A DNA stretch of 64,000 bases from contig NZ_JAKCFB010000005.1 of NCBI RefSeq assembly GCF_024198235.1, forward strand, positions 343,997 to 407,996, given 5' to 3'. This stretch comes from Myxococcus dinghuensis (lineage in GTDB: Bacteria > Myxococcota > Myxococcia > Myxococcales > Myxococcaceae). The translations under genes were made by a program, and so were the position numbers. Positions 8,361-16,383 of the stretch are shown one piece after another. The notes below the pieces were generated by a model. That model did not search any database and had not been told where the DNA came from. It saw only the letters and a program-made list of their open reading frames with translations. Each line of letters opens with the position of its first letter. Positions within the stretch are counted from its first letter, which is position 1.

Positions 8361-10976
8361 TCAGTGGACGCCGTGCTCCTGGGACGTGGCCATGCCGCCG
8401 TCCCCCGTCACGGTGAGCGTCAACGCACCGGGCTGGGTGGCGCGGAAGTAGAACACGGCCTCGTGCTGCGGCCCCTCCAGCGTGAGCGACCAGCCCGTCC
8501 CTCCCGTGGGGACCGCGTCACCACACGCGGCGTCTCGATACAGCACGAGCCCCGTCGCGGCCGGCCCCGTGGCGGAGACCTGCAGCGCGGGTGACGCCAG
8601 GGCGGACAGGTTGCCCACCCCGTCCTGGCTCTGCACCGCGACCGCCTCCGAGCAGCCCCCCGCCACCGCTTCGTGGCGAGGCGTGAGGATGGACAGACGA
8701 GCGGCGGCCCCGGCGGCCACGGCCACGTCGAACGTCACCCCGGGCCTGGTGTCGCGCGAGTACCCGGGGCCGCTCACGCGGTTCTGGCTGATGCGGTTGG
8801 CCCCGCCCAGGTCCGAGATGGCCGCCAGGTAGGACTGGCTGCTCGTCACCGGCCCCGCGTGGGACAGCGTGTTCCCCACGACCTCCAGGCGGGTGGACGC
8901 GGGCAGCGGGTTCCCGTTCGCGTCCGCCTGGGAGAGGTCGATGCCCACGTCGTTGTCCTCCAGCACGTTCTGCTGGATGAGGACGTCCTCGCACAGCGCG
9001 CCGTTGTAGTACGGGCCTCCGGCGACCAGCAGGCCCGCGGACGTCCAGCCCGTCCCCGCGTAGGCGTTGCCGCGCACCGTGTTGCGCACCACCTGCCCCG
9101 AGGCGCCGTAGCTCAACTGGATGCCGTTGCGCGCGATGGTGGTGACGGGGCCTCCGCCGTCGACGACGTTGTCCGACACGTCCACCAGCACCCGCCCGGT
9201 GGCGACGATGCCCGCCTTCTGGAAGCCCGCCACCCGGTTGCGCAGGATGTCCACGCTGGGCGTCAGGGTCGCGTCCGCTCCGGCGCGCACCTCGATGGCC
9301 GTGCCCTCCTGGCAGCCGCCCTGGCCCTCCTTCTGGTGGATGTCGAGGACCTCGCTGTCGTGGATGGAGCCCGTCGCGCCCTCGAAGAGGATGCCGCGCA
9401 GCCGCGCCGCGCCCACGTCACAGGCCAGCTCCGACAGACCGCGCGCCGTCACCCTCACGCGAGTCACGTGCGCCGTGAGCCCCTCGTTGCCGAGCACCGC
9501 GCCGGTGAAGCGACGGCCCCGGGGGTCCACCGCCGTGAGCGTGAAGCCCGCGCCGTCGAACGTGAACCCGTCCGGGATGCGCACCGTCTGCTCCGTCGTG
9601 CAGTCCGCCGTCAGCGTCACCCGCTCCGGCTCCAGCGTCATCGCGCACGGCGGGTGCTCACCACACAGCCAGTCCCCCCACTCCACCGGGAAGGTGTGCG
9701 TCGCGCTCAGGCCGGAGGCGTTGCGCACCGTCACGGTGACGACCGGCTCGGTGTCCGCCGGGATGCACGACAGGGCGACCCAGTCCACGAGGCTGGTGTC
9801 TCCATCGCGGGTGGCCTTCCCGAGCAACCCCGTGTTGGTCGTCCAGGCGAAGGTGAGGGGCTCGCCGAACGGGTCCTTCGCGGAGGCGGAGAGCTTCACC
9901 AGCTCCGCCGCCACGGCGCCCGGGGCGGACTGCGAGGTGGCGGTGATTTCGGGCGGCAGGGCGGCGCGCACGCAGACGCCCACCGAGCGCTCGCTGCGCC
10001 CGCCGAACGCGTCGCTCACGATGACGGACAGGCGGCAGTTGTCGCACGTCCCGGGGGGAATCGCGGTGGGGGTGAAGGAGGTCTGCGCGGCGCTCGCGTC
10101 GCCGAAGGTGCCCGCGCAGGTGGCGGACCAGGCGTAGGTGAGCGCGTCGGCGTCCTCGTCCCGGCCCACGGCCTGGATGGCCAGGGGCTCTCCCGGACGG
10201 GCCTGCTCGGCCGGTCCCGTCCCGACCTCCGGTACGAGCGGCGCGCGGTTGAGCGTGACCGGCGCCTCCACGCCCCAGCCGCCGCCCACCTCCACGTTCA
10301 CCGCGAAGTCGAGCGTGGCCGAGGCGCCGCTCGCGTCCGAGACGCGGACCGTGAGCGTCACCTTCCCTCGGCGGGGTGGCGCCTTCCACTCCGGGTTCGC
10401 GGTGGTGGCAGCGGAGAAGGTTCCGTCGGAGGCGCTCCACGCGTAGGTCAGCGTCCCCGCCTCTTCCGACGCCCGCGCCAGCACGCGCAGTTGCATCGAT
10501 TCCTCCGGAGGCACGGCGGCGCGGGTCGACACGACCGCGTCGATTGCGGGCGACGCGGGGCTCGCGGTCGCCGCGTCCGCGTGGGGGACCGCCACGATGA
10601 GCGCGGGGCGGTGGTCGATCAACACCACCTCCGGGACGAGCACCTTCGCCAGCACGACCCCGCTGCCGTCGACCGCCTCCACGGTCAGCGCTCCGCCCTT
10701 GCCCGAGGGGAGTCCACGCACCAGTCGATGCCAGGAGGCGCCCGGCTCGGGCGTTCCCTCGAACGTCACGGGAATCGCCGCTGCCTTGGCGGGCGTGAAG
10801 GCCCCCTTCACGGTGGCCGTGGGCTCCAGCGCCAGCGAGCGGGGCAGCACCGCCACCACCCGCAGCGAACCCGAGGGCTCCGCCCCCATCGGCGTCGCGT
10901 CATCGAGATGACACGCCGGAGCCAACGCCAGCACTCCGGTGAGCAGGGCCAGACGTAACGCGTCCGCTCGAGACAT
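8361..10976 (-). CDS. Large lipoprotein with Ig/PKD-like and right-handed beta-helix regions
   Basis: An 871-residue surface or periplasmic lipoprotein. The ATG at 10976 is preceded by AGGAGG and starts a lipoprotein signal peptide with a lipobox-like LAPAC, Cys at residue 22. Residues of roughly 130-430 hold repeated PKD/cadherin-like modules (LTYAWSASDGTFS, LTYAWSATCAGTFG, LTFAWTTNTGLLG). A Cys-rich segment and then a parallel beta-helix region follow (GILFEGATGSIHDSEVLDI, VSDNVVDGGG, VVRNTVRGNAYAG, QQNVLEDNDVGIDLS). It ends with an Ig-like C-terminal domain. Likely a carbohydrate- or surface-binding protein. It is convergent with the SRPBCC gene at 7 bp. Confidence 0.72.
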   Translation of the reverse strand: MSRADALRLALLTGVLALAPACHLDDATPMGAEPSGSLRVVAVLPRSLALEPTATVKGAFTPAKAAAIPVTFEGTPEPGASWHRLVRGLPSGKGGALTVEAVDGSGVVLAKVLVPEVVLIDHRPALIVAVPHADAATASPASPAIDAVVSTRAAVPPEESMQLRVLARASEEAGTLTYAWSASDGTFSAATTANPEWKAPPRRGKVTLTVRVSDASGASATLDFAVNVEVGGGWGVEAPVTLNRAPLVPEVGTGPAEQARPGEPLAIQAVGRDEDADALTYAWSATCAGTFGDASAAQTSFTPTAIPPGTCDNCRLSVIVSDAFGGRSERSVGVCVRAALPPEITATSQSAPGAVAAELVKLSASAKDPFGEPLTFAWTTNTGLLGKATRDGDTSLVDWVALSCIPADTEPVVTVTVRNASGLSATHTFPVEWGDWLCGEHPPCAMTLEPERVTLTADCTTEQTVRIPDGFTFDGAGFTLTAVDPRGRRFTGAVLGNEGLTAHVTRVRVTARGLSELACDVGAARLRGILFEGATGSIHDSEVLDIHQKEGQGGCQEGTAIEVRAGADATLTPSVDILRNRVAGFQKAGIVATGRVLVDVSDNVVDGGGPVTTIARNGIQLSYGASGQVVRNTVRGNAYAGTGWTSAGLLVAGGPYYNGALCEDVLIQQNVLEDNDVGIDLSQADANGNPLPASTRLEVVGNTLSHAGPVTSSQSYLAAISDLGGANRISQNRVSGPGYSRDTRPGVTFDVAVAAGAAARLSILTPRHEAVAGGCSEAVAVQSQDGVGNLSALASPALQVSATGPAATGLVLYRDAACGDAVPTGGTGWSLTLEGPQHEAVFYFRATQPGALTLTVTGDGGMATSQEHGVH

Positions 10977-11183
10977 GGGGGATGTCCTCCTGGCGATGAA
11001 TCGGATGTCGACGATACCGGCAAGCGTCCAGACCCCGAAACAACTGGCCACGCCTTCCCGCATGCTCGCCCGCCAACCGCGAACACACCTCACGTCCCCC
11101 GAGGCAGGCCCCCGTCGGGAGGATGACACCCACACACCAGCCGAGGGCATCTCCTCCCGTCGTCGCCGCGATGCGACATCGGC

Positions 11184-13136
11184 TCAACGGTCGCGTGGAG
11201 GATGTCTCACCATGTGTCCGATGAGGTGGACCTCCCGGTAGCCCTCGCCCTTCCTGAAGTTGAAGAGGCGGAGCGCCGGCTGCGTCTTCCGGTTGTAGGC
11301 CCGTCCCAGGACGGCGGCGAGGCTCGCGGGGCACGCCATCGCCAGCCAGACCTCGGAGACGTCGGACACGTTCTCGTGGAGGTCATCCAGGCACTTACGG
11401 AACTCCTCCAGCGCGCGGAGGCCGTCCTGCTCGCTCTCCAATGCGGAGGAGGAGATGCCACGTGCCACGCGCAGTCGCATCAGCGGCATCGGTGACTCGG
11501 CGCCCAGCCACTGCGTCACGGCCTCGGGGGACACCACCTGGTTGACCTCGACGAGGAGCGCCAGGCGGTTCCCGGCGGCCCGACAGGCGTCCTTGTCGGG
11601 GAGCACGTGCTCCGTGAAGAACCGCCCCTCCTTCGGGATGGGCAACGCGGCATCGTAGCCACAATCCCAGATGCCGTTGCGACCGCGCTGCTCCTGGTAG
11701 GCACGCAGCTTCAATCGCTGGGTCAGCCAGCCCAGGTGGAACATGAGCGGCAACGGGGCGCGACCGAAGAGGTGCATGCGACTGACCTCGGGGCCCATCG
11801 CATTCACGAGCTGCTCCGCCTGCTTGAACGCGCGCCGCCATTCGACCGGTGTCGCGGGCAGGCCGTCGTCGACCCTGCCGAACGGCTGGAGCACGAGGGT
11901 GGGGATGGTCGCCGCGTCCTGCTTCACCAGCGCCTCGTGGATGCTCCCTTCGGCCACGTTGAAGTTCACCTCGTAGGCCACCGCGACCTCATCCGGCATC
12001 CGGGGAGGGTGCTCCGGCTCGAACAGGATGCGTTCGCCCCGCAAGGGCTTCTCCTCCGAGGGCGCGGGCATGAAGAGCTGGAGGGAGGCCCAGTCCGACG
12101 TGTTGAGCGGCAACGCCGCGTGGGCGGCCTGGTAGGCCTCGCGGATGGAGGTCTTCCGCATGCTGAAGGCCTCGTGGAACGCACGACTCATCAGGACCGA
12201 GCCGTCCACGGACAGCGGCATCAACGACGCGATGACACCTGGGAAGCCCAGTTGGTGGATGTCATGGGCCACGCCTCCGAACATGCGCCCGGGACGCCCC
12301 GGGTCCCCGCCGTGACAGGCGCTGAGGATGACGACCTGGAGGTCCTCCTTGAAGGGCGCCAGGATGGCGCGGATCCGCTCGCCCATGACCACCTCGGGGA
12401 CTCGCCACGGGTAGGGAGCGTTCCACACCAGCCCGAACGCCCCGTCCTTCTCGCTCCCGTGGCAGAGGATGTGGAGGACCTGGAAGGGCCGACCCTCGTC
12501 ACGCGCGCGCCGGAGGGTGTCCCTCAGCGCGTCCTGGTCCATGTCCTCGAGGACGTCCTCCTTCGGGTCGAACCCGGGGCAGGTGTCACGCAGCGCCCGA
12601 AGGTGCGCGTCCACGCCGACGGGGTCCAGCCCCATCGGTTCAGCCCAGGCGAACAGCGTGCGACCCGAGCGAGCGGCCTCCGCGGGAGCGGGGTGGTTGC
12701 TGGCCCACTCGAAGGAGACGGGGTACGGCTGGATGGAGCCGAGGCTCCGGTATCGGTCGAGCTCCAACACGGCCCAGGGCAGGCTGAACAGCTCGCTCGC
12801 GCTGAAGCGGAAGCGCAACAGGCAGGGTGTCGGCGTGGTCCCTTGCGCGTCGAGCAACGCGGACTCGTAGCCACTCCACCCGGTGGTTCCCTTGAGCACG
12901 TCCTGGAGGAAGCGCAGCAGCAGCGCGCCCATCTGCCTGCGCGCCACTTCGGGTGGCTCGCACTGCCGGAAGGCGTCGCGGAGCGACTCCACTTCGTCCC
13001 ACGGGAAGCGCGCCACGCCCAGCTTTCCGTAGGGCCCGCGCGCGAAGTACAGCTGAGGCTTCTCATCGAACTCCGTCGGGCGGTCCAGGTTCTCCACGCG
13101 CCCCAGCTCGATGGTCAGGATTCGCGGCTCAGCCAT
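11184..13136 (-). CDS. CHAT-SAVED protein: caspase-like protease fused to a cyclic-oligonucleotide sensor
   Basis: A 650-residue two-part protein. The N-terminal half is a CHAT (caspase-like) peptidase with the catalytic pair visible as His226 (LHILCHGSEKDGAFGL) and Cys274 (VVILSACHGGD), followed by DIHQLGFPGVIASLMPL. The C-terminal half, about 385-640, fits a SAVED domain built of two CARF-like halves: MHLFGRAPLPLMFHLGWLTQRL then EVWLAMACPASLAAVLGRAY...LRLFNF. SAVED domains bind cyclic oligonucleotides in CBASS and type III CRISPR systems, and SAVED-CHAT proteases are known in the latter. The start at 13136 (MAEPRIL) overlaps the upstream 73-codon ORF by 8 bp. No CRISPR genes or intact CD-NTase lie in the window. 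Confidence 0.78.
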   Translation of the reverse strand: MAEPRILTIELGRVENLDRPTEFDEKPQLYFARGPYGKLGVARFPWDEVESLRDAFRQCEPPEVARRQMGALLLRFLQDVLKGTTGWSGYESALLDAQGTTPTPCLLRFRFSASELFSLPWAVLELDRYRSLGSIQPYPVSFEWASNHPAPAEAARSGRTLFAWAEPMGLDPVGVDAHLRALRDTCPGFDPKEDVLEDMDQDALRDTLRRARDEGRPFQVLHILCHGSEKDGAFGLVWNAPYPWRVPEVVMGERIRAILAPFKEDLQVVILSACHGGDPGRPGRMFGGVAHDIHQLGFPGVIASLMPLSVDGSVLMSRAFHEAFSMRKTSIREAYQAAHAALPLNTSDWASLQLFMPAPSEEKPLRGERILFEPEHPPRMPDEVAVAYEVNFNVAEGSIHEALVKQDAATIPTLVLQPFGRVDDGLPATPVEWRRAFKQAEQLVNAMGPEVSRMHLFGRAPLPLMFHLGWLTQRLKLRAYQEQRGRNGIWDCGYDAALPIPKEGRFFTEHVLPDKDACRAAGNRLALLVEVNQVVSPEAVTQWLGAESPMPLMRLRVARGISSSALESEQDGLRALEEFRKCLDDLHENVSDVSEVWLAMACPASLAAVLGRAYNRKTQPALRLFNFRKGEGYREVHLIGHMVRHPPRDR

Positions 13137-13350
13137 GGGAGGCCACCGCGAGAGGGAACTCGGGGCCGAACAGCTCGCGCCAGCACTCGCTCGCCCGCCG
13201 GTGCTCACCCCGGGACTCCTGGGTCAACGCGGCCTGGGCCGCGAGCGCATCGAAGCCCCCCCGCTCCTGCCGCCGGGCCACTGCCGCCTGGCCCGGCTGC
13301 AACTCCAGCTTCTGCACGAACCGCTCGAAACACCGCCCCACGGTCGACAT
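13129..13350 (-). CDS. 73-residue ORF resembling an internally deleted CD-NTase
   Basis: The ORF ends inside the start of the CHAT-SAVED gene (8-bp overlap), so the two are probably translated together. A GAGGGAG lies about 8 nt before its ATG. The first 30 residues (CFERFVQKLELQPGQAAVAR) resemble the N-terminal helix of CBASS CD-NTases, typically FxxFLxxLxLTxxQxxxA. The last 30 (EHRRASECWRELFGPEFPLA) resemble the CD-NTase C-terminal signature with W-x-x-L-F-G-x-x-F-P. Everything between, including the GS and D-x-D catalytic motifs, is absent. It may be a deletion remnant or a retained mini-protein. The homology is judged by eye and needs a profile search. Confidence 0.6.
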   Translation of the reverse strand: MSTVGRCFERFVQKLELQPGQAAVARRQERGGFDALAAQAALTQESRGEHRRASECWRELFGPEFPLAVASHG

Positions 13351-13541
13351 GGCTCTCGCTCCCTCGTTGAACAGGGAGACGAGAAGCCATCGCGATTGTT
13401 ACCTCCGGCACGCCCCGCGCCCCGCATCACACCCTCCAGCCGGTTCCCGGCGTCGTCGGCACGACGCGGGTCTACCCACAGCGTCCACCAGCGGGCGCCC
13501 ACCGTGACTCGGCGGCACGCGGCCTGGCTCCGAGTGCTCTG

Positions 13542-14213
13542 TTGCGCCGCCTCGTGTCCCCACCCGCTCCACGCCGCCCGCAGCCCTGGCCCATCCGCGT
13601 GGCCCACTGGGTCAACGTGCCCCTGCTCGTCATCATGGCGATGAGCGGCCTGCAGATCTTCGCCGCCTATCCCATGCTCGGCCCGCGGGGGCAGCCCGTC
13701 GGCTGGTACCCCTTCCAAGGCGAATCCCCTCCAGGGTGGGCGCGGCTCGGAGACTGGCTCGCCGGCGCGCGCCACTGGCACTTCGCCTTCGGCGGCTTCC
13801 TCGCCCTCAACGGCGCCATCTACCTGCTCTACCTCGTCCTCAGCGGCGAGTGGCGCAGGCGCCTCTTCCTCCCGCACCGCGACACACGCAACGCCGTGGA
13901 GACGCTCGCCTTCTACCTCCGCATCCGGAAGCACGCCCCCGCCCAGGGCCTCTACAACGGACTGCAACGCCTCGCGTACACGGGCGCGCTGCTGCTCGGC
14001 ATCCTCGCGGTGCTCTCCGGCCTCGTCCTCTACAAGCCCGTCCAGCTCGGCGCCCTCACCGCCGCGCTCGGCGGCTACGACACCGCGCGCGCCCTCCACC
14101 TGGGCGTGCTCGCCGGCTTCGCCCTCTTCACCCTCGGCCACGTCACGCTGGTGCTCCTCCACCCACGCTCGCTCGGGGAGATGGTCACGGGCGGCAGGAG
14201 ACCCGATGTCTAG
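13542..14213 (+). CDS. Membrane cytochrome b (CybH/MsrQ-like) subunit
   Basis: A 223-residue integral membrane protein with about four transmembrane helices (roughly 20-42, 78-101, 145-165 and 185-207). Candidate haem ligands are His22 (VAHWVN), His78/His80 (RHWHFAFGG), His186 (ALHLGVL) and His200 (TLGHV), the pattern of Ni-Fe-hydrogenase/thiosulfate-reductase type cytochromes b. The likely start is TTG 13542 or GTG 13554; no ATG fits. It overlaps the molybdoprotein gene by 8 bp. The pair probably passes electrons between the quinone pool and the periplasmic molybdopterin protein. Confidence 0.8.
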   Translation: MRRLVSPPAPRRPQPWPIRVAHWVNVPLLVIMAMSGLQIFAAYPMLGPRGQPVGWYPFQGESPPGWARLGDWLAGARHWHFAFGGFLALNGAIYLLYLVLSGEWRRRLFLPHRDTRNAVETLAFYLRIRKHAPAQGLYNGLQRLAYTGALLLGILAVLSGLVLYKPVQLGALTAALGGYDTARALHLGVLAGFALFTLGHVTLVLLHPRSLGEMVTGGRRPDV

Positions 14214-14925
14214 GCTGCTCATCCCCAAGCGGCGCACACCACGCCTCACCCGCCGCGAGCTGCTCGTCGGCGCCGCCGCGCTCTCGCTCCCCGCCTGTGA
14301 CAGCGCCCACCCGCGCGCGGGCTTCCTCGGCGCCATGGAGCGCGTCAACGCGCGGCTGGAGGCCGCCCTCTTCGACGAGGACCGGCTCGCCCCCGAGCCC
14401 CCCGCCGAGGAGGAGACCCCGCCCGGCGCCTTCCCGAAGTACTTCATCTCGGAGGCGGTGCCACTGGCCCCCAGGAACTGGCGGCTGCGCGTCGGCGGGC
14501 TCGTCACCCGCCCCGTCCTGCTCACGCTGGAGGACCTCCAGCGCATGCCGCGCAACGGCTACCGCCTCCGCCACCACTGCGTGGAGGGCTGGAGCGCGGT
14601 GGCCACCTGGCACGGCGTGCGCGTGCGCGACCTGGCCCAGGCCGTGGGCGCGTCACCCGACGCGCGCTTCGTGGAGTTCCGCTCCTTCGACGCGGGCTAC
14701 TGGTCCTCGTGGGACCGCCCCAGTGCCCTGCACGCCCAGACGCTGCTCGCGTACGGCATGAACGGCTACCCGCTGCCCCCCGAGCACGGCGCGCCGCTGC
14801 GCCTCTACTCGGCGGTGAAGCTCGGCTACAAGATGGTGAAGTACCTCACCGAGGTGAACTTCCTCCCCGAGCCCACGGGCGGCTACTGGGAGGACCAGGG
14901 CTACGAGTGGTTCGCGGGCGTCTAG
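14206..14925 (+). CDS. YedY/MsrP-like molybdopterin-dependent oxidoreductase
   Basis: A 239-residue protein of the sulfite-oxidase-fold molybdoprotein family. The N-terminus carries a Tat-like TRRELLVGAAALSLPAC stretch (15-31), with both a twin arginine and a possible lipobox Cys31. The molybdenum-ligating cysteine is Cys125 in RHHCVEGWSAVATWHG. The C-terminal NGYPLPPEHGAPLRLYSAVKLGYKMVK block is typical of the family. It is translated in coupling with the cytochrome b gene, in the reverse gene order to the usual msrP-msrQ. Substrate unknown; oxidised methionine or a small S/N-oxide is plausible. It is convergent with the next gene at 6 bp. Confidence 0.85.
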   Translation: MSRLLIPKRRTPRLTRRELLVGAAALSLPACDSAHPRAGFLGAMERVNARLEAALFDEDRLAPEPPAEEETPPGAFPKYFISEAVPLAPRNWRLRVGGLVTRPVLLTLEDLQRMPRNGYRLRHHCVEGWSAVATWHGVRVRDLAQAVGASPDARFVEFRSFDAGYWSSWDRPSALHAQTLLAYGMNGYPLPPEHGAPLRLYSAVKLGYKMVKYLTEVNFLPEPTGGYWEDQGYEWFAGV

Positions 14926-14931
14926 CGCCCC

Positions 14932-15366
14932 TCAGGCCTTGCTGCCCACGAAGCCGCCGCTGAAGGGCGAGAAGCCGCGCTGGCGCAGCGCCTCGCGCTC
15001 GGCCTTGAGCGCGGCCAGGGCCTCGTCGCGCGAGGCGTAGTGGTTCACCGCCGCGCCGTTGATGGCGCCGCTGGTGAGCACGAACATCCGCGTCATCTCG
15101 TCCCCGCCGAAGCGGTAGGAGCGGTGCGTGTAGCGCTCCAGCACCTCGCGCCGCTCCTTGCCGAAGACGCGCCCGGCGGTGAACTTCACCACCAGCCCGT
15201 CCAGGTTGATGAGCAGGTCCACCTTGCCCGGGTACTTCGAGAGGTGCCCTTCCACCTCCCGCCTCCAGCGCAGCACGTCCTCCTCGTTCACCAACAGGCA
15301 GTCGGTGAAGTGCGCGGTGACGACGTCGTTGGGCGCGTCGTACTCGAAGGTCATGTTCCAGGCCAT
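14932..15366 (-). CDS. Small STAS-like cytoplasmic protein of unknown function
   Basis: A 144-residue protein. The ATG at 15366 follows a strong GGAGGAGG. The alternation (NDVVTAHFTDCLLVNEEDVLRWRREVEGHLSKYPGK-type helix, then VDLLINLDGLVVKF, then MFVLTSGAINGAAVNHYASRDEALAAL) resembles SpoIIAA-like/STAS folds. No phosphoserine motif is certain. It lies 25 bp downstream of the alpha/beta hydrolase on the same strand and is likely in the same transcript. Function not recognised. Confidence 0.7.
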   Translation of the reverse strand: MAWNMTFEYDAPNDVVTAHFTDCLLVNEEDVLRWRREVEGHLSKYPGKVDLLINLDGLVVKFTAGRVFGKERREVLERYTHRSYRFGGDEMTRMFVLTSGAINGAAVNHYASRDEALAALKAEREALRQRGFSPFSGGFVGSKA

Positions 15367-15391
15367 CGTGAGACCTCCTCCGACAACGGCG

Positions 15392-16177
15392 TCAGGCGGG
15401 GTTCGCACCCGCCAGGAACGCGGACAGCACCGCCGCCGTCTCGTGGGGGGACTCCACCTGGGGATAGTGACCCGGGCCCGGGATGTGGGCCATGCGCGCG
15501 CCGCGGATGTGCCCCGCCACGGCCTGCCGCAGGAACGACGGCGGCAGGAAGGGGTCGTCCGTGGACACCACCAGCGTCGGCGCGGTGATGGACGCCAGCC
15601 GGCTCTCGAAGCCGCCCGCGGTCCACGCGTCGAAGACCTTCTGGATGGAGTCCTCGGACACCGTCGCCGCGTCCGCCAGCGCGACCTCCAGGGCCTCCGC
15701 CGACAGCTTCTTGCAGGCCAGCCCGAGGATGGTCGACTGCTTCTGGCGATCACCCGCGGACGTGCGGAACAGCCCCGCCGCGTCCGAAGGCAGCGGCAGC
15801 CCCGAGGCCGGCACCGTGTTGAACAGCGCCAACCCCTCCACCCGGTCCGGCACCTCCGAGGCGATCCACTGCGCCACCTGCCCGCCCATGCTGTGGCCCA
15901 CCACCGTGAAGCGCTTCGCGCCCACCGCGTCCACCACGGCCAGCACATCCTGGGCCAGGCCCTGGATGGAGAAGCCCTCCTTCGCGCGACCCGACTGCCC
16001 CGTGCCACGCGCGTCCGGCACCACCAGCCGCAGGCCCGTCAGGTCCAGGCTCTCGAGGAGCGACGTCCACACCGCCCCCGACACCATCCAGCCATGCACC
16101 AGCACCACGGTGCGCGGCCCGTCCCCAATGACCCGGTAGTGGATCGAAGTCCCGTCAGCAGCGGAAATCGTGGGCAT
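15392..16177 (-). CDS. Alpha/beta hydrolase
   Basis: A 261-residue serine hydrolase. It shows the oxyanion motif LVHGWM (27-31), the nucleophile elbow GHSMGG (Ser96), an acid in VVSTDDPFLPP and the catalytic His in PGPGHYPQVESP. A short cap precedes the C-terminal part. There is no signal peptide. GAGGAGACCGC before the ATG provides the ribosome site. It is first in a probable two-gene operon with the STAS-like protein. The substrate cannot be told; esterase or lactonase-type chemistry is likely. Confidence 0.88.
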   Translation of the reverse strand: MPTISAADGTSIHYRVIGDGPRTVVLVHGWMVSGAVWTSLLESLDLTGLRLVVPDARGTGQSGRAKEGFSIQGLAQDVLAVVDAVGAKRFTVVGHSMGGQVAQWIASEVPDRVEGLALFNTVPASGLPLPSDAAGLFRTSAGDRQKQSTILGLACKKLSAEALEVALADAATVSEDSIQKVFDAWTAGGFESRLASITAPTLVVSTDDPFLPPSFLRQAVAGHIRGARMAHIPGPGHYPQVESPHETAAVLSAFLAGANPA

Positions 16178-16194
16178 GCGGTCTCCTCAGAGGA

Positions 16195-16240
16195 ATGCGA
16201 TAAAACGGCATTGAATAAATCTATGGAAGCGAAAGCAAGC
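16195..16240 (-). promoter_or_regulatory. AT-rich promoter region of the hydrolase operon
   Basis: An island of low G+C (containing ATAAAAC and TGAATAAATCTAT on the plus strand) stands out against about 70% G+C surroundings and lies 20-60 bp upstream of the hydrolase start. No -35/-10 pair with standard spacing is convincing. Confidence 0.35.
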
Positions 16241-16383
16241 CATGACGCCTGGGCCGGTGCCAGGTGCGGATGTAGGCGTTCGCTGGGAGTCCGGGCCGGG
16301 TTCGCTGGGGAGCGGGGTGGGCGGGGACGTAGGAGGTAGGGCGGGCCCACGCGGCGCCGGGCTCTGGCAGAGTCCGCGGCCTC

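Noticed and set aside
13224..14555. 443-codon minus-strand frame across the cytochrome b/molybdoprotein genes
   Set aside because: It overlaps two well-supported plus-strand genes and the small ORF at 13129-13350. Low-complexity Arg/Glu/Gly composition; a shadow frame.
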